Position numbers and translations under genes: made by a program
The notes under the pieces: model-generated
What the model saw: the letters and a program-made list of their open reading frames with translations, nothing else
What the model was told of the DNA's origin: nothing
Database searches by the model: none
Part shown: piece by piece, positions 18,999-30,739 of the stretch
Layout of the letters: each line of letters begins with the position of its first letter
Position numbering within the stretch: position 1 is the first letter of the stretch
NCBI RefSeq assembly: GCF_022539665.2
Contig: NC_081336.1
Location: 5,658,221 to 5,722,220, forward strand
Length of the DNA: 64,000 bases
Direction of reading: 5' to 3'
Source: Daphnia carinata
Lineage: Eukaryota; Arthropoda; Branchiopoda; Diplostraca; Daphniidae

Positions 18999-20527
18999 AC
19001 AGCCTTTCATAAAGTGCTGGGCTTAACCCCCTGAACAGGTGGTCAATGCAAACTTCTTCCGCCGTATCCGGTTGCACGATGAGGCACAAATCCATAACGT
19101 CGTGGAAATACTCCGTTATGTCTTCGTCTTTCCCCTGGACTCTCATCCGCAGCTTCCTCTCCATTTGTCGTTTCTAGTTTACCGCAACAAACTGCTTCAA
19201 AAACAACGTCTTGAGCCCAGGTACTTCCCTCTCGCGCGCTGGCTGCCCTTGCTCCCCCAGGAATCTCTCTCTTCGGTCTTCCCAATGCTCCGGACGCACG
19301 TTCCGCGCTTCAAGGCCTACAATCCATTTGTAGGCCGCTCCTTCGAGCGACACGTCTACCGCTCTCGCCAAGTCATTATTGGTCCATCTGTTGTGGCGAC
19401 CAATCCTTTCAAATCGATCAATCCACTCCACAGCATTTTCCTTCGCCGTGCCGCGGAATTTCTCCGGCTCCTTATATTGGAAGATCGGCCTTTCCGCCAT
19501 GTCTTCCTCGTCTTCCAGAAAAGGATCCCAAGCTAGTTCCTCTTCTTGAGCTATGGACTGTCACCTCGACAAATCTAAATCCACTTCTTTCTGGCCTGAC
19601 CAACACCGCAGCGTGCGGCGTGCTAGACGCCCTAGGTCGTAGGCGTTTGCGCAGGCTTCTTCTTTCAAAGTCCGCTCTTCGCTCTTCCGCCGCGTCGTGT
19701 TCTTCAGTCGACAGCTGCCTTCTGTCGACACCCGATGATCTCTCGGTGATGCCAGTGGTGTCGGCTTCCACACCGACCGCGCTTCTCCTGTCGACAATGC
19801 CTTCCGCTTGCACTGACACTGGACGCGCCCCTTCCTGGTTTTCGGTCACCGTCTCTTCCGTCTCGAACAAGTTGGTTTCGATAGTCTGCCGAGCCCGCGA
19901 CCCTTGATCGCTGCTAACGGCCTCTGCCTTCCTCCGACTGCTTTCCGCCGGAATGGCTTGTATTTCGATCGTTTCCTGGCTTATGGGCCCTGCTACTTGC
20001 GGGATGAACGACGCAGCGTCGTCTACCAGACGTTGCGTATGCAATTTCCGGTCTCGGTTGACACTCTGCTTTTCCTGTCGTTCCTCTTCTCCCACTTCGG
20101 TACGTGTGTCGACCTCGCCCCCAAGACCACGGGCACCTTCACGATGCTCACACCTGGTTCTCTGTCTATCTGACATCTGGTGACTCTGAGCATCCACGAA
20201 TTCCTCACCCTGTGGTTCGAAATCCAACTCAAACTGCGTCAGGTCTTGGATATCTCCTTGTTGGGACGCCTCTCTGGTCACCCACGTACCTTTGCGCCCG
20301 AAAGTGAGCTCACTCACCTCGCCAGGGGGACCTCTCGACCGCCCCTTAGATCGCACTGACGTTGCACCTGCCTCCTGAATTCTCGTTGAAGCTCGCGCCG
20401 CTGTGCTTAGAGGTGTCGCCGGCCTCAAACCCGTGTAATAGGTTTGAATCTCCTTCGCCACCTCTTCAGCCGCTCTTCGACGACCCCTTTCCCCAGCGTC
20501 TGAAATCACACCTCTCCTGTGTGACAT
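18999..20527 (-). pseudogene. gag: TRG-1 gag N-terminal part
   Basis: The first ATG is at 20527 (MSHRRGVISDAGERG). About 320 residues of hydrophilic Arg/Glu/Ser-rich sequence follow. A one-base shift near 19560 leads into the capsid-like part (MAERPIFQYKEPEKFRG, AVEWIDRFERIGRHNRWTN, AYKWIVGLEA). An in-frame TAG lies at 19174-19176, then KRQMERKLRMRVQGKDED and ALYERLY, where Gypsy-A interrupts. The capsid core resembles Ty3/Gypsy Gag. With the piece at 4450-4750 this is the only coding content of TRG-1. Confidence 0.82.
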
Positions 20528-20691
20528 CCAAACGAGGACCCACTGCGACTCACTGCCAATCACACGCTCTCTCAGACCGTTGTTGTGGCCTCGTGCCCAA
20601 CAATAAATTGCTGAGTTCGACTCCCAGAGACCCCTCACAACAAACGCCTACCTGAGTTTAAACGTGCAGTGGACCAAGTAAAGACGCAGGA

Positions 20692-20703
20692 GCATCTCCA
20701 CCA
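20692..20703 (-). other. Primer-binding site of TRG-1 (tRNA-Ala)
   Basis: TGGTGGAGATGC abuts the 5' LTR with no spacer. Its complement GCATCTCCACCA is the 3' end of animal tRNA-Ala. Confidence 0.75.
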
Positions 20704-21002
20704 TGTAACGACTTTGGGTTAAGGTGCGTTTATAAGACGCACTTCACAAGATACAGCACTAATCACAGGTGACAACTCACTCGACTATCGAACAACTATG
20801 ACACGGCAGCTCGATGTACGTCTACTTGACTACTGTTTCACTACTTAACTAACTAGCTACTGACTACCAACTACCACTCTGGCTTGTCAGAGTCGGGCTT
20901 TTAAGGCTCCCGACATCCGGCCAGAGCGGCAATGCTAGCCAACGCCTGACTTGCAGATCGCCTATCATCATGCGATAGGCGACAAAGTCCATTGGCGCTA
21001 CA
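20704..21002 (-). repeat. 5' LTR of TRG-1
   Basis: 299 bp, paired with 4050-4348 (about 97% identical by eye) and followed by the ATAC duplication at 21003-21006. Confidence 0.9.
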
Positions 21003-21721
21003 ATACTGTATGAATGTAGATCATGAAACTGATTCTTTAACACTATATTCACATTGAATACACGTATATTTCATGCTGTTTGAATGTAGATATTGAAACT
21101 CACTGTATCACACTATATTCACATTGAATACACGTATATTTGATACTGTTTGAATGTAGATCATGAAACTTATTCTATAACACTATATTCACATTAATTA
21201 CACGTATATTTGATGCTGTTCGAATGTAGATATTGAGCCTAACTGTATCCCAGTACATACACATTGACTACACGTATATTTGATACTGTTTAAATGTAGT
21301 TCATGAAACTGATTCTGCAACACTATATTCACATTGAATACACGTATATTTGATGCTGTTTGAATGTACATATTGAAACTCACGGTATTATGCTATACAC
21401 ATTGAATACACGTATATTTGATACGTTTAAATGTAGATCATGAAACTGATTCTATAACACTATATTCACATTGAAGAAACGTATATTTGATACTGTTGGA
21501 ATATAAATATTGAAACTCACTGTATTATCCTATTTTCACATTGAATACAGGTATATTTGATACTGTTGTAGATATTGAAACTCACTGTATTACACTATAT
21601 TCACATTGAATACACGTATGTTTGATGCTGTTTGAATGTAGATATTGAAACTGATTCTATAACACTATATTCACCTTGAATACACGTATATTTGATACTG
21701 TTTGAATGTAGATCATGAAAC
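21003..21721. repeat. 70-bp minisatellite array, segment 2
   Basis: About ten units continuing the array split by TRG-1. Gypsy-B begins at 21722 after GAAAC of a unit. Confidence 0.95.
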
Positions 21722-22451
21722 TGTAACGAAGCCGAACATATTACTTTAACTTTTTCTCGCTTTTGCTTCAGGAGTAAACGTAAGTTTGGACATGGCAATT
21801 GCCACGCTATATACGCAGTGCAGCTGACCCAAATGAACACCTGCAGCCGACTCACGCAGACGATGCGCCCTCAACATCACGCCACATCAAACGGCATCGT
21901 TTAATTGGCTGCTGCATGAACGCACAAGCTCCGCCCAATCACGCCACCTTTGCAGTATGCAAAGTTTCGTGATAAACCTAGCAGTTGATGGAAATCAGAC
22001 AAGTAGTTGCAGCCGTGCCAAATAGTTGCCTTAAGTCAATCTTCCCCGCTTTATTGAGTAGTATTGTGCCTTGCTTAATTTTTCCTTGCCTAAACTTTGA
22101 CTCAGAATTCGTTCTTGTCCCGAGCTATCCCCGACACTGATTGTCGAAGTCTTACGTTTCTGAACTCTTGCTGTGTACCGTTCGTGTGGAAGCTGAAATC
22201 CATTCGCCTTGTGTCGTTTTCTTCCATTCTTTCACTCGTGAGTTCACGGTAAGACTCCTGTCTATTTGTTCTTTCCTTTAACTGTTTTCCCGAATGTTTC
22301 TTCTTATCTTTTGTTCCCTTATCTTTTTAGTTCTTATGTCTTAGCTTACAATAAACACATACGTCATTGTGGGTAAAACGCCTCGAGTTCGATTTACATT
22401 TATTGTCTTAATCCGTAAAGTCCGTCTTCCCACAGGGGAAGATGCTTTACA
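21722..22451 (+). repeat. 5' LTR of Gypsy-B
   Basis: Starts TGTAACGAAGCC and ends GATGCTTTACA, with AATAAA at 22350-22355. Paired with 37628-38357. Confidence 0.92.
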
Positions 22452-22454
22452 TTA

Positions 22455-22468
22455 TGGTGGCAGCGGTG
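22455..22468 (+). other. Primer-binding site of Gypsy-B (tRNA-Leu)
   Basis: TGGTGGCAGCGGTG begins three bases after the LTR. The complement CACCGCTGCCACCA is the 3' end of animal tRNA-Leu (AAG/TAG type). Confidence 0.8.
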
Positions 22469-22483
22469 TCTCGAACTCAACCA

Positions 22484-22875
22484 CAATGACGGATGATGTT
22501 ATTTAAGGCGGACCTAAGATACCTCGCACGCCTGTAAGCACCCCCCTTGTTCCCCTAACGCCAGTGGTACAAGTCTCTGACGAAACGGTTGCTAAGTTAA
22601 TTGATTTTGAGAAACTATCCGATCACCCTTCGTCCACGTTAGCCAAAGTTTAGGGCTGTAAAGCGTCAGACACAGAAACTGAAGCCGTTAAGAAATCTGC
22701 TTCTCCCGTTTTGAAACCTAGAGTGCAGACAGATAACACTCAGTTAAGTAAACTACGGTCGAATCCTGCTTATGAGGAAGTGGCTCCGTTCGTTAAACCC
22801 ACCATTAAAACGACTGGTGCACGTGCTAAATCTACTGCTGCAGCCACTGAACGTCCACGATCGGTTTATGCATGA
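22484..22875 (+). pseudogene. Gypsy-B leader frame / gag N-terminus
   Basis: The ATG at 22484 reads MTDDVI, TAA, GGPKIPRTPVSTPLVPLTP ..., TAG, GCKASDTETEAVKKS ... ERPRSVYA, TGA at 22873-22875. About 130 codons, rich in Pro, Thr, Lys and Ser. Apart from two in-frame stops it is open, and its TGA overlaps the next ATG as ATGA at 22872. Both internal stops could derive from Gln codons. It is either a separate small protein or the original gag N-terminus joined by frameshifting. Confidence 0.5.
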
Positions 22876-25281
22876 AGTTCTTTTCTCGTCTTTCTCCTCC
22901 AAAATCACCTACGAAAAGCGAATCAAAGGCTAGTCTCCTCTCGAGTACTCTTTTAAGCTTCTTCCAAAAGAAAAGCCCAGTGAATGGACGATCACCTCAA
23001 CTTGAGTCTCTATCACCTATACCACGAGATCCAGAGCAATCTATTCAAAGTATTTCCGACGCCGTCGAGTCCGATTCCGTCCCTGATATTAGCACTCAAG
23101 TGCCTGAAGGAGAGGGTGTTGGACTTCCAGTCACACGACCCGAAAATTTGGGACCAGCTGAACCGGCTACTGAACGATTTCGGGCTGAGGGACCACCCCC
23201 TGGGCAAACCGCAGTTGCTGACGGACGTGGAGACGCCAACAATATTCCTGAAATACTTAGCTGCGATTCAAGAAGTGAGGGCCAGCGGGCAGATAAAGCG
23301 GACGACGTGGAAGGCGGATCAACAGGCGTCCGAGTTGACGACGTCCTTTACGACGTATGCGAGGCAGTTTACGACGTTCCTGTTAGGACAAACGTACAGC
23401 ATAGAGGAACTGCAGACGCTCGTACCAGCGAAGGACACGACCCCCTTCGGCTTTGTGCCGAGAGCGACGACGCAAATCAGCGAGGAGGAGAGGCAATACG
23501 AGTTTCTGATCATGGAAACGTTCGAATTCTCGATCCACCTGGAGAAAACCTTGTTGGACTTCCAGCTGACTCTTCTCACGGCCATACTAAACCTACTCTC
23601 GTTCATAAGGAAACTGCAATCAATCACCAGCTTGGAATCACTGTTACCCGAACTGATACTCCTCGGGAACAGATTGACCCACTTGTGGAGAGTGGCAAGT
23701 CCGTGCCACAAGCAGCTATCGACCATCATCAAAGACGTCCTCACCCAGACTGCCAAACAATTGAAACAGTTGCTATCGTCCATTCGGGAAACCCAGGACG
23801 AGCTGGAGATCACCCCAACTTGTCCGACATCATCACAGCAGATAGACAAGCGCCAGACAGAACGACTACGATTCCGAAACCGTCGATACCACTGACCGAC
23901 AACAATATTGGCGAATCCCGGCTAGTTTCGAACCGCATTCCGGGCACCGCGCAATCTCACCATGACACAGCTCCAAACTCTCCTATAACTTTTTTTACCA
24001 ACAATATGGCTTACTCTTATTCCCCTACCAGGGCAGCTACAGTAAACGATTTAAATGATTTACAAAACAACCAGCATACCTTTTCACGATTGCAATTACT
24101 TCCTCCCTTTTCCGGTAGTCAAATTTCTCGCTTTGAATCTTGGCTAGAATCTTTTGAGAGTATAGTTGATGGGGCAGGATGGTCTGAAGGGAAAATTATT
24201 CAGATGATGCGTGCAAAATTAACAGATAAAGCTTTTTCACTCATACAAACCTTAATTAAAAAACATCCATACGACTATGGTTCCATTAAAACGGCTTTGC
24301 TCGATCACTTCCACGGGGATGAAAATGTAGATGTATACATTAAGAAATTCAATAAAGCTAAACGTAAACCCGCAGAAAAAATTGTAGATTATGCTCATCG
24401 TCTACAGGAAATTTTTAAAAACGCATATCCTGATGGTTATATAGAAAAATCTTTCGCAGTTATTTTATGCAGAAATTTATCGAAGGATTGGATTCAAAAT
24501 TGCAAGCTAAGGTCAGATATAAGAAATTCAAAGATTTTCACGAGCTCGTAGCAGCAACTCGCGTTTACGCCGTTCAGCTTGAAGCCTTGGAAACAGACAA
24601 TGAGAAGCATGAATTTGTTAGGGCAATGGACGAGTCATTTAGCACGAAAAATTCGGATTTAAAAGAACTTAAGCAAATGTTAAGCGACCGGAAAGAAATC
24701 GTATGCAGTGCCGTTGCCAATATTCGCCATAGCCATAAGCAAGAGGATAATCCAAAGTCGGATAAAATGAGATTAAGGATGTTCTTCACGAACTCACACA
24801 GGCTGTTAAACGACTCCAGCAAGATAGGAAAGATTATTCCCCGGCTACACCAGGCACTCCTTATAGGAAACAAGTTTCATTCCAATCGAATAACGCTAAT
24901 CAAGACAGAAACTGGAGGCCTCCCCAGCATTGTCCCAGTAATAATTATAATAATAATAATTATAATCCTAACCCTTACCAACACCAACCTTCTCGATTTC
25001 CAAACAGTCCGACGCCAGTTGCGCCCTCTTTCTCGAGGCCACCCAGCAATAATAATAATAACAGGTCAGATCAGCAGATCATAACTTGTATTTTTTGTGG
25101 TTACCGCGCTCACACTCAGTCCAATTGTCGTCAATTTCAGCGTCACACTCTGGAACAAGCCCAGCCTCCAATCTGCTATTCCTGTCGAGAAATTGGGCAT
25201 AAGTCTAATATTTGTCCAAAATATATGAATTCACAAAGACCTAATATTCCAGGGCCCCCTCAACACCAGGGAAACCAGTAG
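22872..25281 (+). pseudogene. gag: Gypsy-B gag
   Basis: Starts MKFFSRLSPPKSPTKS. About 370 hydrophilic, probably disordered codons precede a Gypsy capsid domain (LQLLPPFSGSQISRFESWLE, RAKLTDKAFSLIQTLIKKH). A shift near 24465 leads to KFIEGLDSKLQAKVRYKKF, and another near 24770 leads to an Asn-rich region and two zinc knuckles (CIFCGYRAHTQSNC and CYSCREIGHKSNIC). The frame ends in TAG at 25279-25281. Knuckle number and spacing are typical of Gypsy nucleocapsids. Two frameshifts make this copy non-functional unless they are sequencing errors. Confidence 0.82.
22984..23895 (+). CDS. 303-codon frame overlapping the Gypsy-B gag N-terminal region
   Basis: This frame lies in the +1 phase relative to the gag frame that begins at 22872. 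It opens MDDHLNLSLYHLYHEIQSNL and stays open to 23895, just before the capsid domain. The product looks like a folded helical protein: it has regular Leu/Ile/Phe patterns (LEKTLLDFQLTLLTAILNLL, LESLLPELILLGNRLTHLW) and no low complexity, while the gag frame over the same DNA is Pro/Gly/Asp/Arg-rich. No signal peptide is evident. Under equal codon use, 303 codons without a stop has a chance of about 5 in 10 million. It is either an overprinted accessory gene or the true gag N-terminus, later joined to the capsid by a shift. No family was recognised. Confidence 0.6.
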   Translation: MDDHLNLSLYHLYHEIQSNLFKVFPTPSSPIPSLILALKCLKERVLDFQSHDPKIWDQLNRLLNDFGLRDHPLGKPQLLTDVETPTIFLKYLAAIQEVRASGQIKRTTWKADQQASELTTSFTTYARQFTTFLLGQTYSIEELQTLVPAKDTTPFGFVPRATTQISEEERQYEFLIMETFEFSIHLEKTLLDFQLTLLTAILNLLSFIRKLQSITSLESLLPELILLGNRLTHLWRVASPCHKQLSTIIKDVLTQTAKQLKQLLSSIRETQDELEITPTCPTSSQQIDKRQTERLRFRNRRYH

Positions 25282-28200
25282 CTATCAACTGTAGCTTCGG
25301 GTCAGTTCATAACGAGCCTCATATTAAACCCCGACAAGTCGCAAAATTAACCACTATTACGAATGAATCGACCCCTAGAATTCCATTGAAAATTTTTCAG
25401 ATCCGGTTACAAGCATTATTTGATACAGGCGCGTCTAAAAGTATTATTCATGAGAGATTATTTAATAAGTTACTCCCTAGAGGTCAGGCGATCTGCAGTC
25501 AGCTTGACTTCGATTTATATGATGTAGGGGAGAAGAAATTACATACGCCGGGAAGAGTTATTTTACCCGTACGATACGGAGACAGTTTTTGAGCAAGAAT
25601 TTATTGTTACTAATGGTGTTTCTGAGGACTGTATCCTTGGATGGGATGCAATCCAGAAGCACAGATTTCGGCTTGACGGAGAAGCCAGAAGCATTTACCT
25701 AGCGAGGGATGAGCAGGGATCAGCCATCTCTGAGGTACCCAGCAGCCATCCCCTGAGGCAGTTACTACGGTCAAAAACACGACGCTATTTCGTCAGACGT
25801 CGACAGTAGTTGCAGCGCAAATGAAAGATTCATTTCCGTATGTTCCACAAAATACAGCGTTTATATTTACCCCAGCAAAAGATCTGCCAGCAGGCATTTA
25901 TATCGAAGAATTTATCGGCAATGTATCGGGAGATGGAACTTATAAAATTTTGGTCGAGAATCATTCACTACATCAAATAAAAATTCCTAGAAACACTAAC
26001 TTAGGCGTAATTGAAATAGTTGGGAATGTTATCGGAAAAATTTCTTTAGCGGAATTAGAAGATAATCCTAAACCAGTACCTGAGCCAGTTTTAATCACAG
26101 AAGTAGATTCCAAATTTCAAGAACCGCTTTCAAAATTATTAACCGACTTTCACGACTTGTTCGCCTCCAAAGATTCAGAATTAGGAAACACCAACCTTAT
26201 AAAACATACGATTGATACACAAGGACGAGGCCCCATTCGACAACGCCCATACAGAGTAACAAATAACCAAAGGAAATTATTGGATGATAAAATTCAAGAA
26301 ATGCTTGATGCAAATGTAATCCAATATTCGCATTCTCCATGGGCTTCACCCGTCGTTTTAGTAGAAAAGAAGTGTGGAGAAGTAAGATTTTGTGTGGATT
26401 ATAGGAAATTAAATAGTATTACGAAAAAAGATTCATTCCCTATGCCTAGGATAGACGAAACACTGGACAAACTATATGGAAAAAAGTTTTTCACAACCCT
26501 CGGTTTAGCTTCAGGCTATTGGCAAATTCAAATTGATGATCCAGCTCGAAAAAACAGCGTTTGTGGTGGAAAACAACCTCTACGAATTTAAACGTATGGC
26601 ATTTGGCTTGTGCAATGCACCTGCCACATTCCAACGGCTAATGAATTACGTACTGAAAGACGTTTTAGGAAGTAAAGCATTAGTTTATTTGGATGATGTT
26701 ATAATCTTTTCCGACACTTTCGAAGATCATTTACGTGATATTCGAGAAATTTTTGAATTATTACGGGATGCCAATCTGAAATTAAAACTCAAGAAATGTC
26801 AGTTTATTAAACGCTCAGTAAATTATCTAGGTCATGTAATATCGACCGATGGTATTAAGCCTGATCCGAGCAAAATTGATAAAACAGGCAATTATAAAAC
26901 ACCGACTTCAGTCGATGAAGCCAGATCATTTCTCGGATTAGCTGGATACTGCAGAAGATTTATTAAGGATTTTGGATCAATTGCCAAACCGTTAACTCGT
27001 TTAACTCATAAAGATCTTAGCAGGAAGCCTTTTAGTTGGGGACCTGAGGAACAAGTTGCTTTCGAGAAATTGCGCAATTCTCTAGTAACGCCACCAGTTC
27101 TTGCTTAACCCAATTTCAATAAAAAATTTATCCTTTTCATGGATGCCTGCAATTACGGCATTGGAGCAGTGCTATCCCAAATTCAAAATTGCCAGGAACA
27201 CCCCATAGCCTACTCCAGTAGACAGTTAACAAAAGCAGAATCGAATTATAGTACGACAGAGAAGGAAGCCTTAGCAGTCGTAGATGCCATCAAGCATTTT
27301 AGGCATTACCTATTGGATAAACCTTTTGAAATTATCAGTGACCACCGTCCCTTGCAATGGCTTAAAGAACAAAAGGATAATAATGGTAGATTAGGAAGAT
27401 GGGCTATACTATTGGCCGCAACGAATTATGAATTGAAATATAGGCCGGGACGTGTTCATCAAAACGCAGATTGCCTGTCACGCTTAAAAGTAGCTAGTCT
27501 ACAAACAAATAGAAATATTACCTTAATTTGTGAGAAACAATTGGAAGACGACCTTTGCATAGCCATTCGTAATTATTTGGATAACGGAGAACTTGATCAA
27601 GCTTTTCTTCAATCTAGACCAGATTGGGTAAAGGAGATTGATTACTTTGAAGCTATTGATGGTACACTTTACCGGCACGTGCTGCCACCTGCCGATAGCA
27701 AAAGAAAGTAAACTAACCATCAGTTAGTTTTGCCTGCATCGTTACGCCATCTAGTGCTCAAGGAACTACATGACGCACCGATGGGCGGACATTTAGCTTT
27801 TTATAAAACCTATTTGAAAATAAAGAATCATTATTATTGGCCAAATATGAGGAAGGAAATTAAAGAGTACTGTCAAACTTGTGAGGTATGCATCGCCAAC
27901 ACTTCAACATACAGAGCATTGTTGCATCCTCATGAAATAGCAAAGGCTCCTTTCCAAGTCATTGGGATGGACTTTTTGGGTCCAATTACGCCAGCTTCGC
28001 CTAATGGAAATAGCTATATTTTAGTTATTACCGATTATTTCAGACGATGGGTGGAAGCTGTTGCGCTCAAAGATCAAACCGCGCAGACGACAGCAGATTG
28101 TGTATATAAGACAATTATAGTTAGACATGGTATGCCTAAAGCTATTCTTTCTGATCGTGGAACCAATTTCACGTCGAAGCTATTCCGTTATTTCTGTAAA

Positions 28201-29292
28201 AACCTAAAAATTTATCAAAAATTAACAACTGCTTACAATCCAGCTAGCAACGGAGAGACTGGACGATTTAATCGAACATTAACAACAATGTTGAGAAAGG
28301 AATTAAAAGATGGAGAACATGAGAACTGGGAAGATATGCTGGATGATGTTTTATTTGCTTGCCGTAGTTCTGTCCATTCTTCGACATGTGAAACCCCGTA
28401 TTATTTACTACACGGTAGAGATCCCAATATACCTATTAATGAATTCCTTGACGCTTCCCCAAAAACATTTACCTCCGCATCCGATTACGTAGGTAACTTA
28501 GCTGATCGCTTGCGTTATAGTTTCCAACGCGTCCGTGAGGAGAGCGAAAAAGCAAGGAGACGTCAGAGGGAACAATATAATAAAAGAGCGAATGTAAAAC
28601 AGTATATGGTTGGAGATAGAGTATTATTAGATATTAGGATAGTTAAAGAGGGCGATAGCAGGAAATTTACCTCTAAATATAAAGGTCCTTATAGAGTTGT
28701 AAAAGTTTATTCCAATAATACAGTCGATATTGCTGATAATTCATACATTTGTCAACGGACTCACGTTAACCGTCTAAAACTCCTGTACGAAACAATGTTA
28801 TGGAAAGACGAACATTGTCCCCCTATCGAGACGCCTTCGAAGTTCGAGAATCGATTTCGTAAATCGATTTCCACCCAAACAATACAAACTATGGAAAATA
28901 TGGAGCTAACGACAAGCGAATCGGAAAACGTGGATATGGAAGTAAGTCCACTAAAAATTGTGGATGCGGAAAATGTGGAATTGGAAACCGTGGAATTGGA
29001 AATGGCAGAAAAGGAAATGGACGCCAACGCTAACAGTAAACAACAATTATGCCTCAACGACGAAATTCAAGATATACAGGATTCGGTTGACGATAACTCA
29101 ATCGAAGCTGACATATTGTTGAACCGTCATAATCCAACACCGATTCGTGAAAACAATGTAGTTACCATAAATTTGGAATCTGAGGCCCGACAGGTGGTGC
29201 CAGCCATCGATCAGCCGGAAGAATTGCCACCCCAAAATGCTACCGGACGCCCGCAAAGAAATCGAAGACTACCATTACGTTATAGAAATTAG
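25282..29292 (+). pseudogene. pol: Gypsy-B pol, decayed
   Basis: Protease: LFDTGASKSIIHE (about 25420). A T-run shift at 25588 precedes the RT part. RT spans 25821-27108 with a shift near 26550: HSPWASPVVLVEKK, then TTLGLASGYWQ, where the catalytic Asp of the usual TLDLASGYW is Gly (GGT near 26502), then YLDD. An in-frame TAA (27106-27108) precedes RNase H (MDACNYGIGAVLSQ ... SDHRPLQWL). Another TAA lies at 27709-27711. Integrase has the zinc module (HDAPMGGHLAFYK ... CQTCEVC), MDFLGP and SDRGTNF, but SNGETGRFN has Gly (GGA, 28261-28263) where the catalytic Glu is expected. GPYRVVKVYSNNTVDI is the GPY/F tail. The last ~130 residues are an acidic Met/Glu repeat-like linker. This enzyme is almost certainly dead. 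Confidence 0.88.
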
Positions 29293-29437
29293 AAGCGTTT
29301 TTCCGAAACAAAGTCAACGATCACATAACGAACGACATGTATTTATCAGCAAGACATTTCTAAGGGACTTCACAACCTTTTTGACACTTGTTGAGTCAAG
29401 TCCACCCAAATCGTGCTCCAAATTTAACTTCCGTAAA

Positions 29438-29872
29438 ATGGACCCGTGCGCTAACTCTGCCAACCAGCAATCCCAGGCAGCTTCCGAATGGCTAAGTGCC
29501 GGCGAGCAAGCCGAACAAGTAATAGCGCCAATGGTTTCCATCCCAATCTACGACGATTGGACTCCAGTGCCGGAAAAATCCACCAACGTCGTTAGCCAGA
29601 TGCCTCAATCCCCAGAGCTCGACGACATGGAGTCGTGGGACCTCGAGCGTCAACGCTACGAGCGCCGTGTCGAAGAACGGACAGCCGCGCTCACACGCAT
29701 ATTGAATGCTGATTTGTTCGCAGAGGATTGGGGAGGAGCTGTCAACACCCTCAAGCTCATTCTGGACTTGGATCCCGCGAAGCGTCACTCCCCTCTTTTC
29801 AACTGGTCGCCCTACCTGTGGGACACAGGTCGGAAACGGCAGAGGCGCGACCCCACCACCATCCACAATTAA
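29438..29872 (+). CDS. Gypsy-B accessory protein 1, 144 residues
   Basis: The ATG at 29438 (MDPCANSANQQSQAASEW) was chosen because the open frame upstream of it overlaps pol and looks non-coding. The C-terminal half is helical (LERQRYERRVEERTAALTRI) and ends in a segment, LKLILDLDPAKRHSPLFNW, closely related to one in accessory protein 2. No membrane segment or Cys pattern. It lies 145 bp after pol, ahead of env, in the position of accessory genes in complex retroviruses. Function unknown. Confidence 0.65.
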   Translation: MDPCANSANQQSQAASEWLSAGEQAEQVIAPMVSIPIYDDWTPVPEKSTNVVSQMPQSPELDDMESWDLERQRYERRVEERTAALTRILNADLFAEDWGGAVNTLKLILDLDPAKRHSPLFNWSPYLWDTGRKRQRRDPTTIHN

Positions 29873-30329
29873 GTCATCGTAAAAGGAAAAGGCTCGAAAA
29901 AAGAACCACCAAAAGAAAACCTCCCTATTTACTCCCACCCCAAGTAGCAATATGCTTATTCCCCTTAGTATAGACCGCTATCTCCAACAAAATTTGTTTT
30001 CCCCCCCTTCACATTATACTACCTATCTTTACGCTATGAATAAACAAGTAGAATTGCACATATGCTGGTGAGCTTTCTCTATAATGGAAGGGTTTAAATA
30101 CGAGAATAAAATAGAGCATGCAGACATAAACGAAATAAAAGATAGTAAATTGAAACTATCGTTTGCCGCAGTGTTGCAATTATAATTCATAAGATTATTG
30201 AATAAGAAATATATATACCGACGTATATCAGCTACCGCTGAGGCAAGGTTCGAACATAAGACCCCGCGAGTATAAACAACAACAACAACTCCTAACAAAT
30301 TTTAATTGTTAGGAAAAGGGAAACATTTC

Positions 30330-30420
30330 GAGAAAGGGAATTTCGGCGATGGCTGAGCTGGGGCGCGAACCCGAGACTCCCGAGTGGTGGTCGAGGGCTG
30401 TGTCGCTATGGCGTATAGAC
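30330..30420 (-). repeat. tRNA-like repeat, copy 1
   Basis: The minus strand has CACTCGGGAGTCTCGGGTTC followed by GCGCCC, a box-B-like T-arm next to the CTCGGGAGTCTC motif also found in copies 2 and 3. Confidence 0.5.
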
Positions 30421-30519
30421 ATATGTTAACCCTATCTTAATATCAAAGCCATTTCAAACCAAACCAGAAATAAAAACTTTAAATATTCAATCACAGTAGA
30501 ACACATATGAATTGATTGG

Positions 30520-30640
30520 CTTCTCCGACTCCTAAGGAATCCACTGGTAAAATTTTTAGTCATGATCACGGTGTGGTTCAAACCTGAGACTCCCGAGCCG
30601 TGGTCGAAGGCTATACCAACTATCCATATAACCGTATGGA
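30520..30640 (-). repeat. tRNA-like repeat, copy 2
   Basis: The minus strand reads GGCTCGGGAGTCTCAGGTTT, then GAACCACACCGTGATCATGA. The downstream ~70 bp is shared with copy 3, so the unit is a tRNA-headed SINE rather than a bare tRNA. Confidence 0.5.
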
Positions 30641-30739
30641 ATACCGAATTCGATACCCAGAGTTATTCGAAAATTCGAAATAGGATAAATAATAGTTTAA
30701 TATCTATTGCCAATCAACCACCAATAGTAATTAGGGAAT

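Larger units (their letters stand above)
4050..21002 (-). mobile_element. TRG-1: gag-only LTR retrotransposon, interrupted by Gypsy-A
   Basis: Seen: 299-bp direct repeats (4050-4348 and 20704-21002) beginning TGTAACGAC and ending GCGCTACA, flanked by ATAC duplications (4046-4049, 21003-21006). A primer site matching tRNA-Ala lies next to the right LTR, and a polypurine tract next to the left one. Once Gypsy-A (4755-18994, plus ACAT) is removed, only about 2.1 kb of internal DNA remains, and all the coding in it is gag. The LTRs differ at roughly 9 of 299 positions. Known: terminal-repeat elements with only a GAG domain have been described in plants as TR-GAG. Inferred: TRG-1 is a non-autonomous element of that kind that relied on another Gypsy for pol. 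It inserted into the satellite before Gypsy-A. Confidence 0.85.

Noticed and set aside
19904-20655. Several plus-strand frames over TRG-1 gag
   Set aside because: Shadows of the minus-strand Arg/Glu-rich gag; no motif.
23319-23849. Minus-strand frame of 176 codons in Gypsy-B gag
   Set aside because: Antisense shadow of the two plus-strand frames there; composition without domain-like pattern.
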